Counted from the first letter of the stretch, positions 17,173 through 26,800 are shown. The stretch is DNA of 64,000 nt from an uncultured bacterium (GCA_949840775.1 CATKXO010000010.1:1-64000), one strand, 5' to 3'. Made by a program: numbers and translations. Notes: generated by a model from the letters alone, not told the origin.

Positions 17173-18561
17173 TTACAGCCTCTTACACACCGCCCTGGCC
17201 GCCTGAACCCCGGAGGCCCCGGCCTGGGCCAGGCCACGGGTGACCCCGGCGCCGTCGCCGGCGGCGAAGAAGTTGGGCAGGGCGGTCTCCAGCTCCTCAG
17301 ACAGCTGGAGGCGGGCGGAGTAGAACTTCACCTCCGCGCCGTAGAGCAGGGTGTCGTAGTTGGCTGTGCCGGGGGCAATCTTATCCAGCTGATAGATCAT
17401 CTCAATCAGGTCGTCCAGCTGCCGCTTGGGCAGGGTGAGGGACAAATCGCCGGGCACCGCGGCGGTGAGGGTGGGCCGGACGGTGGACTTGCCCATGCGG
17501 TGCTCGTTGGTGCGCCGCCCGCCCACCAGGTCACCGAAGCGCTGGACCAGCACGCCCCCAGCCAGCATGTTGGACAGGGAGGCCACGTGCTTGCCATAGC
17601 GGTAGGGCTCATTAAAGGGCTTGGTGAACCGGTTGCTGACAAGCAGGGCAAAGTTGGTGTTCTCGGAGCGGAGGGCGGGGTCGGCGTAGGAGTGGCCGTT
17701 TACCGTGTTGATGCCCTCCACGTTCTCCGCCACCACGTGGCCGTAGGGGTTCATGCAGAAGGTGCGCACGCTGTCGCCGTACCGCTTGGTGCGGTAGACC
17801 AGCTTGGACTCGTACACCACGTCGGTGATGTGCTCAAAGATGACGGCGGGCAGCTCCACCCGGACCCCCACGTCCACCTGATTGTTCAGCAGCTCCAGCC
17901 CCAGGGCCTTGCACTGGTTGGCAAACCACTCCGCCCCGGACCGCCCCGGCGCGGCGATGAGATACCTGCACTGCACCTCGCCGCCCTTGGCCAGAAGCAG
18001 GCGGTAGCCGCCGTCGGCCCTCTCGATGGCGGCCACCTCGGTGTGAAAGGCGAACTCCAGCTTGTCCCGCAGGCCCTCGTAGATATTGGTGAGGATGCGC
18101 AGGTTGTTCTCGGTGCCCAGGTGCTTGCACCGGGCCTGGAGGAGGTGGAGGTCGTAGGCCAGGGCCTGGCGGGCCAGCTTCCGGGCGGCCTCGCTCTCGG
18201 TGGAGAAGACCTGGGTGGTGGCCCCGTGGGCCACATTGATGGAGTCCACGTAGTCGATGAGCTCCATCACCCGGCCGGGCTCCATAAAGTCGGTGAGCCA
18301 GCCGCCAAACTGGGTGGTAAAGTTGAACTTTCCGTCGGAGAAGGCCCCGGCCCCGCCGAAGCCGCACATGGTGTGGCACACGGGGCAGTGGATGCACTCC
18401 CGCACTTTGCCTGCCACAATGGGACAGCTGCGGTGGTAGATGTCCGCCCCCTGGTCCAGGGCCAGCACCTTCAGCTCGGGGTGGAGATGGGCCAGCTCGT
18501 AGGCGGCAAAGATGCCCGCCTCCCCGCAGCCCAGGATGACGGCGTCATATCTGGCGTTCAT
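17173..18561 (-). CDS. FAD-dependent oxidoreductase, uncharacterised dehydrogenase type
   Basis: The 462-residue flavoprotein starts with a Rossmann fold (AVILGCGEAGIFAAYELA, GxGxxG at residues 11-16). It has a Cys-rich stretch at about 57-68 (CIHCPVCHTMCGFGGAGAFSDGK) and a C-terminal FAD motif (LPNFFAAGDGAGVTRGLAQAGASG). This layout is that of the COG2509-like FAD-dependent dehydrogenases, whose substrate is unknown. The Cys cluster could hold metal or a disulfide; this is inference. No signal peptide is present, so it is cytoplasmic. It is monocistronic, with an intergenic repeat just upstream. Confidence 0.8.
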   Translation of the reverse strand: MNARYDAVILGCGEAGIFAAYELAHLHPELKVLALDQGADIYHRSCPIVAGKVRECIHCPVCHTMCGFGGAGAFSDGKFNFTTQFGGWLTDFMEPGRVMELIDYVDSINVAHGATTQVFSTESEAARKLARQALAYDLHLLQARCKHLGTENNLRILTNIYEGLRDKLEFAFHTEVAAIERADGGYRLLLAKGGEVQCRYLIAAPGRSGAEWFANQCKALGLELLNNQVDVGVRVELPAVIFEHITDVVYESKLVYRTKRYGDSVRTFCMNPYGHVVAENVEGINTVNGHSYADPALRSENTNFALLVSNRFTKPFNEPYRYGKHVASLSNMLAGGVLVQRFGDLVGGRRTNEHRMGKSTVRPTLTAAVPGDLSLTLPKRQLDDLIEMIYQLDKIAPGTANYDTLLYGAEVKFYSARLQLSEELETALPNFFAAGDGAGVTRGLAQAGASGVQAARAVCKRL

Positions 18562-18587
18562 GGTAAAACTCCTCTCAAACAGTGGGG

Positions 18588-18656
18588 TAGGGGCCGCCGC
18601 CTTCGGCGGCCCGCTTTGCAGGCAGCGACGGGGCGACGAGGGCGCCGCCCCCTACA
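18588..18656. repeat. TAGGGGCC...CCCCTA intergenic repeat, copy 3
   Basis: It begins TAGGGGCCGCCGCC, has an internal hairpin (GCCGCCTTCGGCGG), and ends GGCGCCGCCCCCTACA. It lies between the FAD oxidoreductase start and the zinc-ribbon gene stop. Confidence 0.75.
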
Positions 18657-18735
18657 GAAAAACATAATCAGTATAACATACCTCTGTATAAAACACAACG
18701 GCCCGCCAATCTCTGACGGGCCATCCTGGAACGGT

Positions 18736-19131
18736 TCAGCTCTTTTCCTGAAAGCTTGCGCCGCAGCTGCGGCAGGTGACGGTGATCTTGCCCCGGCCCC
18801 GGGGGACCCGCAGCCGCTGTCCGCAGCTGGGGCACTTGAAATAGACGTGCTCCTTGTCCCGGCGCATGGTGCGGCGAGTACGAAGCCAGCTGATGACGGG
18901 GCCGGCCACCCGCAGAAAGCGGGCGTTCTCCATCCGCCGCCGCTCCATGTTGCGGGAGAGCAGGCGGAACAGCGTGATAAACAGCAGGGCAAAGCTGATG
19001 AAATAGAGGGGCTCCAGTCCGGTGAACAGGAACACCAGATAGAACAGCAGGTAAAGGCCCATCAGAAACAGGTTCAGCGTGTCGTTTCCGTAGCGGCCGT
19101 ACATGAATCTTTGGATCGCGTTGCGGATCAT
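18736..19131 (-). CDS. Small membrane protein with C-terminal zinc ribbon
   Basis: The 131-residue protein has two hydrophobic segments (about residues 18-35 and 41-58), a basic stretch, and a C-terminal zinc ribbon with paired Cys (CPSCG near 105 and CRSCG near 122). The ribbon should face the cytoplasm. The function is not known; similar proteins are common and unstudied in Oscillospiraceae. ATG 19131 follows AAGGAGG; the upstream in-frame start lacks such a site. Confidence 0.75.
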   Translation of the reverse strand: MIRNAIQRFMYGRYGNDTLNLFLMGLYLLFYLVFLFTGLEPLYFISFALLFITLFRLLSRNMERRRMENARFLRVAGPVISWLRTRRTMRRDKEHVYFKCPSCGQRLRVPRGRGKITVTCRSCGASFQEKS

Positions 19132-19322
19132 AGGGCGCCTCCTTGGCTGAATAGGGACGGCAGGCGCAAAGCCGCCTGCCAATATACCTTATTAAATAAT
19201 AGCGCGTTGGGGAGGCAGCGTCAAGGAGGTATTCGTAAACAATGTGTAAATTTCAACTGTATGTAAGCCTTTTTCCAGACCTTTGGAGGTGTTTGAGGGG
19301 GAGTATCCTTTTCACAGATTAA

Positions 19323-19404
19323 TGTAGGGGCCGCCGCCCTCGGCGGCCTGCCAAAGCACAATGGCTCCCCCGGTTTCGGGCCGCCCAGGGGGGCGGCCCC
19401 TACA
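19323..19404. repeat. TGTAGGGGCC...GGCCCCTACA intergenic repeat, copy 4
   Basis: It begins TGTAGGGGCCGCCGCC and ends GGGCGGCCCCTACA. The right flank GATCTCCGGATAAAATG (from 19407) is shared, in the opposite orientation, with copy 1 at 7251-7330. The repeat unit therefore includes at least this flank. Confidence 0.78.
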
Positions 19405-19458
19405 GCTGATCTCCGGATAAAATGCGCGGTCGGGATATGCCCTTTTGCGGGGAAGCCC

Positions 19459-19487
19459 TTGCGGGGCGGAGAAAAATAGGCTATACT
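19459..19487 (+). promoter_or_regulatory. Promoter of the dCMP deaminase operon
   Basis: TTGCGG (19459-19464) and TATACT (19482-19487) are 17 bp apart, 34 bp upstream of the deaminase start. Confidence 0.6.
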
Positions 19488-19521
19488 GTCAGTACAAAAA
19501 GATTACAGGGAGGGTATGCCC

Positions 19522-20004
19522 ATGAAGCGCATCGACAAGGAAAATTACTATCTGGATATTGCCGAGACGGTACTGGAGCGCTCCACCTGCCTGCGCCGGT
19601 GCTACGGGGCCATTATCGTCCAGCACGACGAGATTGTCTCCACCGGCTACAACGGCGCCCCCCGAGGGCGGAAAAACTGCATAGACCTGGGCGGCTGCAC
19701 CCGGGAGGCCATGAATATCCCATCGGGGCAGCGGTATGAGCTGTGCCGCTCGGTCCACGCCGAGGCCAACGCCATCATCTCCGCTGCCCGCCGGGACATG
19801 CTGGGCGCCACCCTCTATCTGGTGGGCCGGGAGGCCAAGGACGGCTCCCTTCTCCACGACGCCACCTCCTGTTCCATGTGCCGCCGCCTGATTATCAACG
19901 CCGGCATTGAGCGGGTGGTCATCCGCAACACGGAGACGGAGTACAGCATGGTACATGTGGAGGACTGGGTCCGGGAGGACGACTCCCTGCCCGTCCAGGT
20001 CTGA
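19522..20004 (+). CDS. dCMP deaminase family protein (ComEB-like)
   Basis: The 160-residue zinc enzyme of the cytidine/deoxycytidylate deaminase fold probably converts dCMP to dUMP in thymidylate supply. The zinc-site motifs are His79-Ala-Glu81 (SVHAEANAI) and CSMC at 117-120. The N-terminal GAIIVQHDEIVSTGYNGAPRG and the extra Cys/His block at 53-59 are typical of dCMP deaminases and ComEB. I chose ATG 19522 because GGGAGGG is 7 bp upstream; the ATG at 19516 would be too close. A 5'-nucleotidase gene follows after 25 bp and is probably co-transcribed, suggesting pyrimidine nucleotide salvage. Confidence 0.88.
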   Translation: MKRIDKENYYLDIAETVLERSTCLRRCYGAIIVQHDEIVSTGYNGAPRGRKNCIDLGGCTREAMNIPSGQRYELCRSVHAEANAIISAARRDMLGATLYLVGREAKDGSLLHDATSCSMCRRLIINAGIERVVIRNTETEYSMVHVEDWVREDDSLPVQV

Positions 20005-20029
20005 CGCTACGGCGGGGAGGAGAGAGAAT

Positions 20030-20947
20030 ATGGCCTACGATTTGACCAGGCCGCTGGTCATTGGAATCAGCTCCCGCGCCCTGTTCGACCTGGAGACAGA
20101 AAATAAAATCTATGAGGAGCAGGGGCTGGGCGCCTATGAGGAGTATCAGGTGAGCCATGAGACGGATATTCTGAAGGAGGGCTCCGCCTTTCAGCTGGTG
20201 CAGGCGTTTTTGAACTTGAATGCCTTGCAGGAGGAGCGCCTGGTGGAGGTCATCGTAACCTCCCGGAACAGCCCCAATACCAGCCTGCGCATTTTCAACT
20301 CCGTACAGCACTATGGGCTTGACATCACAAGGGCCGCCCTGACCGGCGGCGCAGAGATGGCGCCTTACCTGAAAGCCTTTCGGACAGACCTCTTTCTTTC
20401 GGCAAAGCAGGAGGACGTGAAGCAGGCGGTGGACAGCGATATCGCGGCGGGCATGATCCTGCCCGGAGGCCCCCACGCGGACCCCAGGTCCAAGATTGAG
20501 CAGATTCACATTGCCTTCGACGGGGACGCGGTACTCTTTGCCGCAGAATCGGAGCGGATTTATCAGCGCAGGGGAATGGAGGCTTTTATTGAAAACGAGC
20601 GGGCCAAGGCGGATATTCCCCTTCAGCGGGGGCCCTTCGCCCGGTTTTTGGAGACGGTGGCCCACATTCAGTCTGCCTTTGCGGACCGAAACCCCGTCCC
20701 CATCCGGACGGCGCTGGTGACCTCCCGCAGCGTCCCGGCCCACGAGCGGGCCATCAAGACCCTGCGGAACTGGGGGGTACATGTGGACGAGGCCTTTTTC
20801 CTGGGCGGGGTGAGCAAACGGGATGTGCTCTCTGCCTTTGGCGCACATATTTTCTTTGACGACCAGCATGCCCATGCGGACCCGGCGTCGGAGGTTGTCC
20901 CGGCGGCGGTGGTGCCCTACCGGGAGGGCGACGACCCGCTGCTGTAG
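20030..20947 (+). CDS. 5'-nucleotidase (cytosolic cN-I-like family)
   Basis: The 305-residue protein carries the N-terminal signature VIGISSRALFDLETENKIYEEQGL and the later GGAEMAPYLKAFRTDLFLS and FFDDQHAHADPAS blocks of the PF06189 5'-nucleotidases. These hydrolyse nucleoside monophosphates. No signal peptide is present. The ATG at 20030 follows GGGGAGGAGAG. Its place directly after a dCMP deaminase suggests the pair adjusts deoxynucleotide pools (inference). Confidence 0.85.
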   Translation: MAYDLTRPLVIGISSRALFDLETENKIYEEQGLGAYEEYQVSHETDILKEGSAFQLVQAFLNLNALQEERLVEVIVTSRNSPNTSLRIFNSVQHYGLDITRAALTGGAEMAPYLKAFRTDLFLSAKQEDVKQAVDSDIAAGMILPGGPHADPRSKIEQIHIAFDGDAVLFAAESERIYQRRGMEAFIENERAKADIPLQRGPFARFLETVAHIQSAFADRNPVPIRTALVTSRSVPAHERAIKTLRNWGVHVDEAFFLGGVSKRDVLSAFGAHIFFDDQHAHADPASEVVPAAVVPYREGDDPLL

Positions 20948-21036
20948 AAAAGCGGAGCGGCTTTTGTTTTTCTTGCAATCGGGGCAGACTTGGGATATGA
21001 TGGTACTTGAAATTTACCACCGAAGGGGGCCCGGCT

Positions 21037-22998
21037 ATGCGGGACGGTTTTATCAAAGTGGCGGCGGGAACGCCGAAGATCAAGGTAGCAGACTGTGAAT
21101 TTAACGCGGGGCAGATCATTGCCCTGATGAAGGAGGCGGCGGAGCAGGGAGTGAAGGTGCTGGCCCTGCCTGAGCTGTGCGTCACCGGCTACACCTGCGG
21201 CGACCTGTTTTTGCAGGACACCCTCCTCCAGGGGGCGGAGGACGCCCTTGCGCATATTCTGGAGGAAACCAAAGACCTGGATATGCTCACCGCTGTCGGT
21301 CTGCCGGTGCGCAGCAAGTGGGACCACAAGCTGTACAACTGTGCGGCGGTGATCTGCAAAGGGGAGCTTTTGGGCCTAGTCCCCAAAACTCATATTCCCA
21401 ACTACGGCGAGTTCTATGAGGCCCGCTGGTTCGCTTCCGGAGCAGAGCTGGATACCTTGGTGAATCTATGCGGACAGAATGTGTCGCTGTACAGCAATGT
21501 GGTCTGGGAATGCGAGACCATGCCCAATCTGGTGGTAGGGGTGGAAATCTGCGAGGATTTGTGGTCTGTCCAGCCGCCCTCTATCGCCATGGCCCGGGCC
21601 GGGGTGACCCTGGTCCTGAACCTGTCCGCCTCCAACGAGCTGGCGGGTAAGGCGGCCTACCGCCGTCAACTGGTAGCGGGGCAGTCGGGCCGTCTGGTGT
21701 GCGGCTACGTCTACGCCGATGCCGGGGAGGGGGAATCGACCACTGACCTGGTTTTTGCGGGACACAACATCATCGCGGAAAACGGGGCTGTTTTGTCGGA
21801 AGTCCGCTTTAAAACCGGGTTGACAATCAGCGAGATCGATGTGGACAAGCTGGTTTTCGAGCGGCGGAAGATGAACACCTTTGCCCCGCCCAGGCGGGAC
21901 CCCATGGAGGAGGCTCATGCCATCGGGATTGGCCGCGCTTCCTTCTCCCTGGACCTGTCGGACACCGCCCTCACCCGCCCCATCGGGAAGAACCCCTTTG
22001 TCCCGGCGGACCACGGGGACTGCAAGGAGCGGTGCGGGGAGATCTTTACCATCGCCGCTCTGGGGCTGAAAAAGCGGCTGGAGCACACCCATGCCTCCTG
22101 CGCCGTGGTGGGGCTGTCCGGGGGGCTGGACTCCACCCTGGCCCTGCTCATCACCGCCCGGGCCATGGACCTGCTGGGCCGGCCCCGGAGCGACATCCTG
22201 GCCGTCACCATGCCCTGCTTCGGCACCACCAGCCGCACCAAGTCCAACGCCCAGGTGCTGGCGGAGCGGATTGGGGCCGGCTTCCGCACCGTGGACATCG
22301 GTGAGGCGGTGAAGGTCCATTTCCAGGACATCGGCCAGTCTATGGAGGACCTGTCCGTCACCTTTGAGAACGGCCAGGCCAGAGAGCGGACCCAGGTGCT
22401 GATGGACCTGGCCAACCAGCGGGGGGGACTGGTCATCGGCACCGGCGACCTCAGTGAGCTGGCCCTGGGCTGGGCCACCTATAACGGCGACCACATGTCC
22501 ATGTACGGCGTCAACGGCTCCATCCCCAAGACACTGGTGCGCCACCTCACCGCCTGCGCCGCAGATGAGGCGGAGGGCTCCGACCCCGAGCTGGCCGCCG
22601 TCCTCCGGGACATCCTGGACACTCCCGTCTCCCCGGAGCTGCTCCCCCCCAGGGAGGGGGAGATCGCCCAGAAAACCGAGGACCTGGTGGGGCCCTATGA
22701 GCTCCACGACTTCTTCCTCTATTACGCCCTCCGCTGGGGCTTCTCCCCCCGGAAGGTGTTCCGTCTGGCCCTGGCCGCCCTGGGGGAGGACTACGACCGG
22801 GAAACCATACTGAAATGGCTGAAAAATTTCTACCGCCGCTTCTTCGGCCAGCAGTTCAAGCGCTCCTGCCTCCCCGACGGCCCCAAGGTGGGCTCTTTGG
22901 CTCTCTCCCCCAGAGGGGACTGGAGAATGCCCTCCGACGCGGTGAATGCGCTGTGGATGAAGGAGCTGGAAGACCTTGAATCCCAGCCAGGGATTTGA
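21037..22998 (+). CDS. nadE: Glutamine-dependent NAD+ synthetase
   Basis: The 653-residue two-domain enzyme makes NAD+ from nicotinate adenine dinucleotide, ATP and glutamine. The N-terminal nitrilase-type glutaminase (1-290) shows the catalytic set: Glu46 in ALPELCVTGY, Lys in LVPKTHIPNY, and Cys in VGVEICEDLW. The C-terminal synthetase (about 330-653) has the PP-loop VGLSGGLDSTLALL and GTGDLSELALGW. The length fits long bacterial NadE. I chose ATG 21037; an earlier in-frame start has no ribosome binding site. The gene follows the nucleotidase by 89 bp. Confidence 0.96.
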   Translation: MRDGFIKVAAGTPKIKVADCEFNAGQIIALMKEAAEQGVKVLALPELCVTGYTCGDLFLQDTLLQGAEDALAHILEETKDLDMLTAVGLPVRSKWDHKLYNCAAVICKGELLGLVPKTHIPNYGEFYEARWFASGAELDTLVNLCGQNVSLYSNVVWECETMPNLVVGVEICEDLWSVQPPSIAMARAGVTLVLNLSASNELAGKAAYRRQLVAGQSGRLVCGYVYADAGEGESTTDLVFAGHNIIAENGAVLSEVRFKTGLTISEIDVDKLVFERRKMNTFAPPRRDPMEEAHAIGIGRASFSLDLSDTALTRPIGKNPFVPADHGDCKERCGEIFTIAALGLKKRLEHTHASCAVVGLSGGLDSTLALLITARAMDLLGRPRSDILAVTMPCFGTTSRTKSNAQVLAERIGAGFRTVDIGEAVKVHFQDIGQSMEDLSVTFENGQARERTQVLMDLANQRGGLVIGTGDLSELALGWATYNGDHMSMYGVNGSIPKTLVRHLTACAADEAEGSDPELAAVLRDILDTPVSPELLPPREGEIAQKTEDLVGPYELHDFFLYYALRWGFSPRKVFRLALAALGEDYDRETILKWLKNFYRRFFGQQFKRSCLPDGPKVGSLALSPRGDWRMPSDAVNALWMKELEDLESQPGI

Positions 22999-23004
22999 TA
23001 TAAT
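22976..23004 (+). promoter_or_regulatory. Promoter of the 49-residue gene
   Basis: TTGAAT (22976-22981) and TATAAT (22999-23004), 17 bp apart, overlap the last codons of nadE and lie 31 bp before the small gene. Confidence 0.7.
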
Positions 23005-23035
23005 GGAGTTATAAAAGAAAAGGAGGTTTTAAGCA

Positions 23036-23185
23036 ATGACAGAAGCAGAACGGCAGGACACGCGAAAGGCAATGGCCCTTGACCTGTGCCACATCATTGA
23101 TGAGAACCCTACGCAGGAGAGCTACACACCGGAGGAAGTTAAGAAATTGATCACCGTGTACGTTTTTTCCGCAGGTCAGAAGTAA
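23036..23185 (+). CDS. 49-residue small protein of unknown function
   Basis: The translated product starts MTEAERQDTRKAMALDLC, continues with a Thr-Pro-Glu-Glu helix start (YTPEEVKKLITVYVF) and ends SAGQK. It is soluble, helical and acidic to neutral. It has its own consensus promoter, a textbook AGGAGG site 8 bp before the ATG and a strong terminator immediately downstream, which together make a real gene likely despite its size. I do not know a function. Confidence 0.72.
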   Translation: MTEAERQDTRKAMALDLCHIIDENPTQESYTPEEVKKLITVYVFSAGQK

Positions 23186-23192
23186 CAAACTT

Positions 23193-23223
23193 GGAAAGGC
23201 CCCGCCGCCGGCGGGGCCTTTCC
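23193..23223. terminator. Terminator between the 49-residue gene and a small XRE gene
   Basis: GGAAAGGCCCCGCCG and its near-complement CGGCGGGGCCTTTCC form a stem of about 15 bp at the junction of convergent genes. Confidence 0.8.
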
Positions 23224-23225
23224 TG

Positions 23226-23444
23226 TCACTGGAACAGTTCCCATATTTTACAGTGAAATACCAGTGACAGCTTATAAGCGTCAGCTACCATCATTTCCTT
23301 GGGTAAAATATTTTGTTCAAGCTGTTCCAGCATGTTCAGCGGTACGCCGCTTTGCGCGGCCAATTCGTCTAAGGTCAGGTGCTGTTGTTTCCGAAGCACT
23401 CTGATATGATTGAAAAATTTCTGCTTGCTTTCTTCTGTACTCAT
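23226..23444 (-). CDS. Small XRE-family regulator
   Basis: The 72-residue protein has a helix-turn-helix (FFNHIRVLRKQQHLTLDELAAQSGVPLNMLEQLEQN) and a short tail MVADAYKLSLVFHCKIWELFQ. I chose the ATG at 23444 because GAGGTGAT lies 7 bp upstream; the GTG at 23456 lies inside that site. It is divergent from another small XRE gene (23538), with a shared 8-bp-arm palindrome between them. Confidence 0.8.
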   Translation of the reverse strand: MSTEESKQKFFNHIRVLRKQQHLTLDELAAQSGVPLNMLEQLEQNILPKEMMVADAYKLSLVFHCKIWELFQ

Positions 23445-23466
23445 GGAATTTATCACCTCAAGTTAT

Positions 23467-23487
23467 TTTACAACGATTTGTTGTAAA
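23467..23487. promoter_or_regulatory. Operator-like inverted repeat between two XRE genes
   Basis: TTTACAAC (23467-23474) and GTTGTAAA (23480-23487) are exact complements around GATTT. It lies in the A/T-rich divergent promoter region of two XRE genes and is the likely binding site of one or both. Confidence 0.65.
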
Positions 23488-23537
23488 AATCAATACAACA
23501 ATTTGAAGTAAGCTATACTTGCGCTGAGGTGATGATG

Positions 23538-23759
23538 ATGTATCCGAGAATAAAAAGTCTTCGGGAAGATTCCGATTTAAATCAGAGTGAAATTGCAGTT
23601 CAGTTAGGATGTTCCCAGCAAACATACAGTAATTATGAGCTTGGGCGTCGTATTATCCCGCCTGAAATTTTAATTTTACTTTCCGAAATTTATAACACCA
23701 GCATAGATTATCTTTTGGGTCTGACCGATATGCGGGAACCCTATCCAAAAGCGAAATAA
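23538..23759 (+). CDS. Small XRE-family regulator
   Basis: The 73-residue Cro/CI-type protein has the helix-turn-helix MYPRIKSLREDSDLNQSEIAVQLGCSQQTYSNYELGRR and the tail SIDYLLGLTDMREPYPKAK, matching the tail of the XRE protein at 14286. Four possible starts (GTG 23529 and ATGs at 23532, 23535, 23538) lie in a row; ATG 23538 has the best spacing from GAGGTG. It is clearly A/T-richer than its neighbours, suggesting recent transfer. Confidence 0.82.
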   Translation: MYPRIKSLREDSDLNQSEIAVQLGCSQQTYSNYELGRRIIPPEILILLSEIYNTSIDYLLGLTDMREPYPKAK

Positions 23760-23772
23760 AAATATATAGGGA

Positions 23773-23798
23773 AAGGCCCCGCCGGCTGGCGGGGCCTT
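23773..23798. terminator. Bidirectional terminator between XRE gene and RND efflux gene
   Basis: AAGGCCCCGCC, a GGCT loop and GGCGGGGCCTT make an 11-bp stem followed by CTT. It is close in sequence to the terminator at 23193-23223. Confidence 0.8.
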
Positions 23799-23805
23799 CT
23801 TGCGC

Positions 23806-26800
23806 TTATTCGGCTGTGGCAGGGACGGCTTCCTCAGCCGGCGGCTGAGCAGGGGGCTCGCCCTTTTTCTTTTTCCGGGAGAAGATGTGGCTCAAATCGT
23901 CGATGACCGAGTAGTAAACCGGGGTAAACAGCAGGGTAATGACGGTGGAGATGACCATGCCGGAGATCATGGTGATGCTCATGTCGCTCATCATCTCCGC
24001 CGCGCCCTCGGCCAGCCCCAAGGCCATGGGCACCAGGGCCAGGATGGTGGTGAGGGTAGTCATCAGCACTGGGCGGACGCGCAGGGGGCAGGCGTGGAGG
24101 ATGGCGTCCACACGGCTCTCCCCCTGTTCCCGCCGGTGGCGGATGTAGTCCACAAGGATGATGGAGGAGTTGACCACAGTGCCGGCCAGCATGATAAGGG
24201 CCACCAGGGAGATCATGGACAGGTCCCGGCCGGTGAGGGGCAGGGCGAACAGCGCTCCGGTAAAGGCCACGGGGAGAATCATCATAACGATGACCGGCAT
24301 GACGAAGGACTCAAACTGGGAGGCCAGCACGAAGTACACCAGCCCCAAGGCCACCACCAGGGCCAGCAGCAGGTCGCCAAAGCTGTCCATCATGTCCTCA
24401 TAGGCCCCCGAGATGGCCACGGCGTAGCCGTCGGGGAGGGTGTAGCCGTCCAGGATTTTGCTGATTTCCCGGGTAATGGCGGTGGTGTCGCCGCTGATGG
24501 TGTCACCGGTGACGGAAATCTGCCGGGACTGGTTCACCCGAATGATGCTCTGGGGGGCCAGCTCAATGTTCACGTCAGCCACGGCGGACAGGGGCACCGT
24601 TCCGCCGAAGGCGGAGGGGATGGCCATGGATTTCAGGGCGTCCAGGCTGGCGGCGGCCTTGCCGTCTCCCCGGACCACCACGTCCAGCTCCTTGTTGTTG
24701 ATGGTGACGGTGGTGGCGGTGGAGCCGGACAGCTCCGAGCGGACCGCCGCGCCCACAGAGGCGGCGGTGAGGCCGTATTGGGAGGCGGCCTCCCGGTTCA
24801 TGGTGACGGTGACCTGCTCCACCTCCTTGGCCTCGGAGGTGGACACGTCCACCGCATCGGGCAGCCGGGAAATCTGGCCGGCCAGGTCGTGGGCAATCAT
24901 CACCAGGGTGTCGTAGTCGGTTCCGGTGATGTCCACGCTGATATCCGCGCCGCTGCCCAGCATGGCGGTCATGTCGGAGGCGGTGATGGTGATCTCACAC
25001 CCGGCAATGTCCTGCACCAGTTCCCGCATGACCTGGGCGATGTCGTCGCAGCTCCGGTCACGCTTCTCCTTGTCGGTCAGGACCAGGTTGACATTGGAGG
25101 ACTCGGGCTGGGTGATATGGTAGACCGACTCCAGCTCCGGAATATTCTCCATAGCCAGATCCACAATCCGGTCAGCGATAGCGGCGGTGTCCTTCACCTC
25201 CGAGCCGATGGGGGTACTGACATCAATGGACACCATGCCCTGGTCCATGGAGGGCATCAGCACCATTTTCGTGTTCATACAGGCGATGATGAAGACGGCC
25301 ACCAGCCCCACCGAGGCCAGCATCCCCACCCACAGGTGGCGGACGAAATAGCCCAGCAGGCGGGTGTAAATTTCGTTCAGCCGCTGGCCCAGGCCCGCCT
25401 TGCCTTCGGCGTGCCGCTTGGCTTTCTTCTCCGCCTTTTTCAGGGCGTGCTGGTGGACCTTCTTCTCGTCCAGCAGAAACCAGCACAGCAGGGGGACCAG
25501 GGTGATGGCGATGACCAGGGAACCCAGAATCAGGAAGGAGATGGTCAGGCAGAAGTCGTCAAAGAGCATCCCGGCCATGCCCCCGGTGAGGCCCAGGGGC
25601 AGAAAGACGGCCACGGTGGTGAGGGTGGAGGCGGTGAGGGAGGTGAAGACCTCTTTTGTCCCCTCCACGCAGGACTCCATCCGGCTGTGCCCCTCGGCGG
25701 AGTAGCGGTAAATATTCTCCAGCACGACGATGGAGTTGTCCACGATCATGCCCACGCCCATGGCGATGCCCCCCAGGGACATCATGTTCAGGGTGAGGTG
25801 GAACACGTTCATCAGCACGAACACCGTAAGGATACACACGGGCATGGATACGGCGATGGTGGCGGTGGCGCCCCAGCGCCGCAGGAAGAGGAAAACCACC
25901 ACGGCGGCCAGAATCACGCCCATGATGATGTTCTGCACTGCGGCGTTTACTGCCATGTTGATGTAGTCGGAGGCGGTATACAATACGGTGTAGGCGATGG
26001 CGCCGTTTTTGGCGTGGAGCTTTTCCATCTCCTCCACCACCGCGTCGGCGGTGGCCACCTCGTTGGCCCCGGACTGCTTGGACACCTGGAGCACCACGCA
26101 GGCGGCGCCGCCGGTCTTGGCGATGGCCTCCGGGTCGTCCGTCTCCAGAGATACGCTGGCCACCTCAGACAGGCGGACCGTTCCCCCGGTCTGGAGGGGG
26201 AGGATCAGGTTGGCCACGTCCTCCACCGTCTGGAACTTGGCGTCGGTGGTGACGGTGAGGGTCTGGGTGCCGTTGTGCATGTCACCCCCGGGATAGAGCA
26301 GATTGTCCGCCGCCAGCATCTGGGCAATATAGGAGTTGGACAGGCCAAAGCCCGCCGCCCGGGTGGGGTCCACCTCCACGGCAATCTGCTGGGTGATGCC
26401 GCCGGAGACGGTCACCTGGGCCACCCCGTCGATGCGCTCCAGGGCGGGGGAGACGGTGTCCTCCGCCAGGGCCTGGACGGAAGCCAGGTCCTCCCCCTGG
26501 AGGGCGATGAGGGCGGAGGGCATCAGGTCGCCGATGTTGATGTTGACGATGATGGGCTCCATGGCCCCGTCGGGGAGGGACAGCCGGTCGAACTGCTCCC
26601 GCAGCTTGGTTGCGGCGATGTCCAGGTTGGTGCCCTCCACATAGGTGATCTGGAGCTGGCTCACCCCGTCGGAGGAGGTGGACTGCACCCCGTCCACCCC
26701 GGACACCGACATAATGGCCGACTCCAGGGGGCGGGTGACCAGCTCCTCCATGTCGCTGGGGCTGGCCCCGTTGTAGTAGCACATGACCAGGGCGGCGGGG

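Larger units (their letters stand above)
19132..19521. other. Intergenic region with repeat and dCMP-deaminase promoter
   Basis: The 390-bp stretch holds a hairpin near 19159-19182 (GGCAGGCG with CGCCTGCC), A/T-rich sequence likely to carry the promoter of the zinc-ribbon gene, repeat copy 4 with its right flank, and the promoter at 19459-19487. I see no gene in it. Confidence 0.5.
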
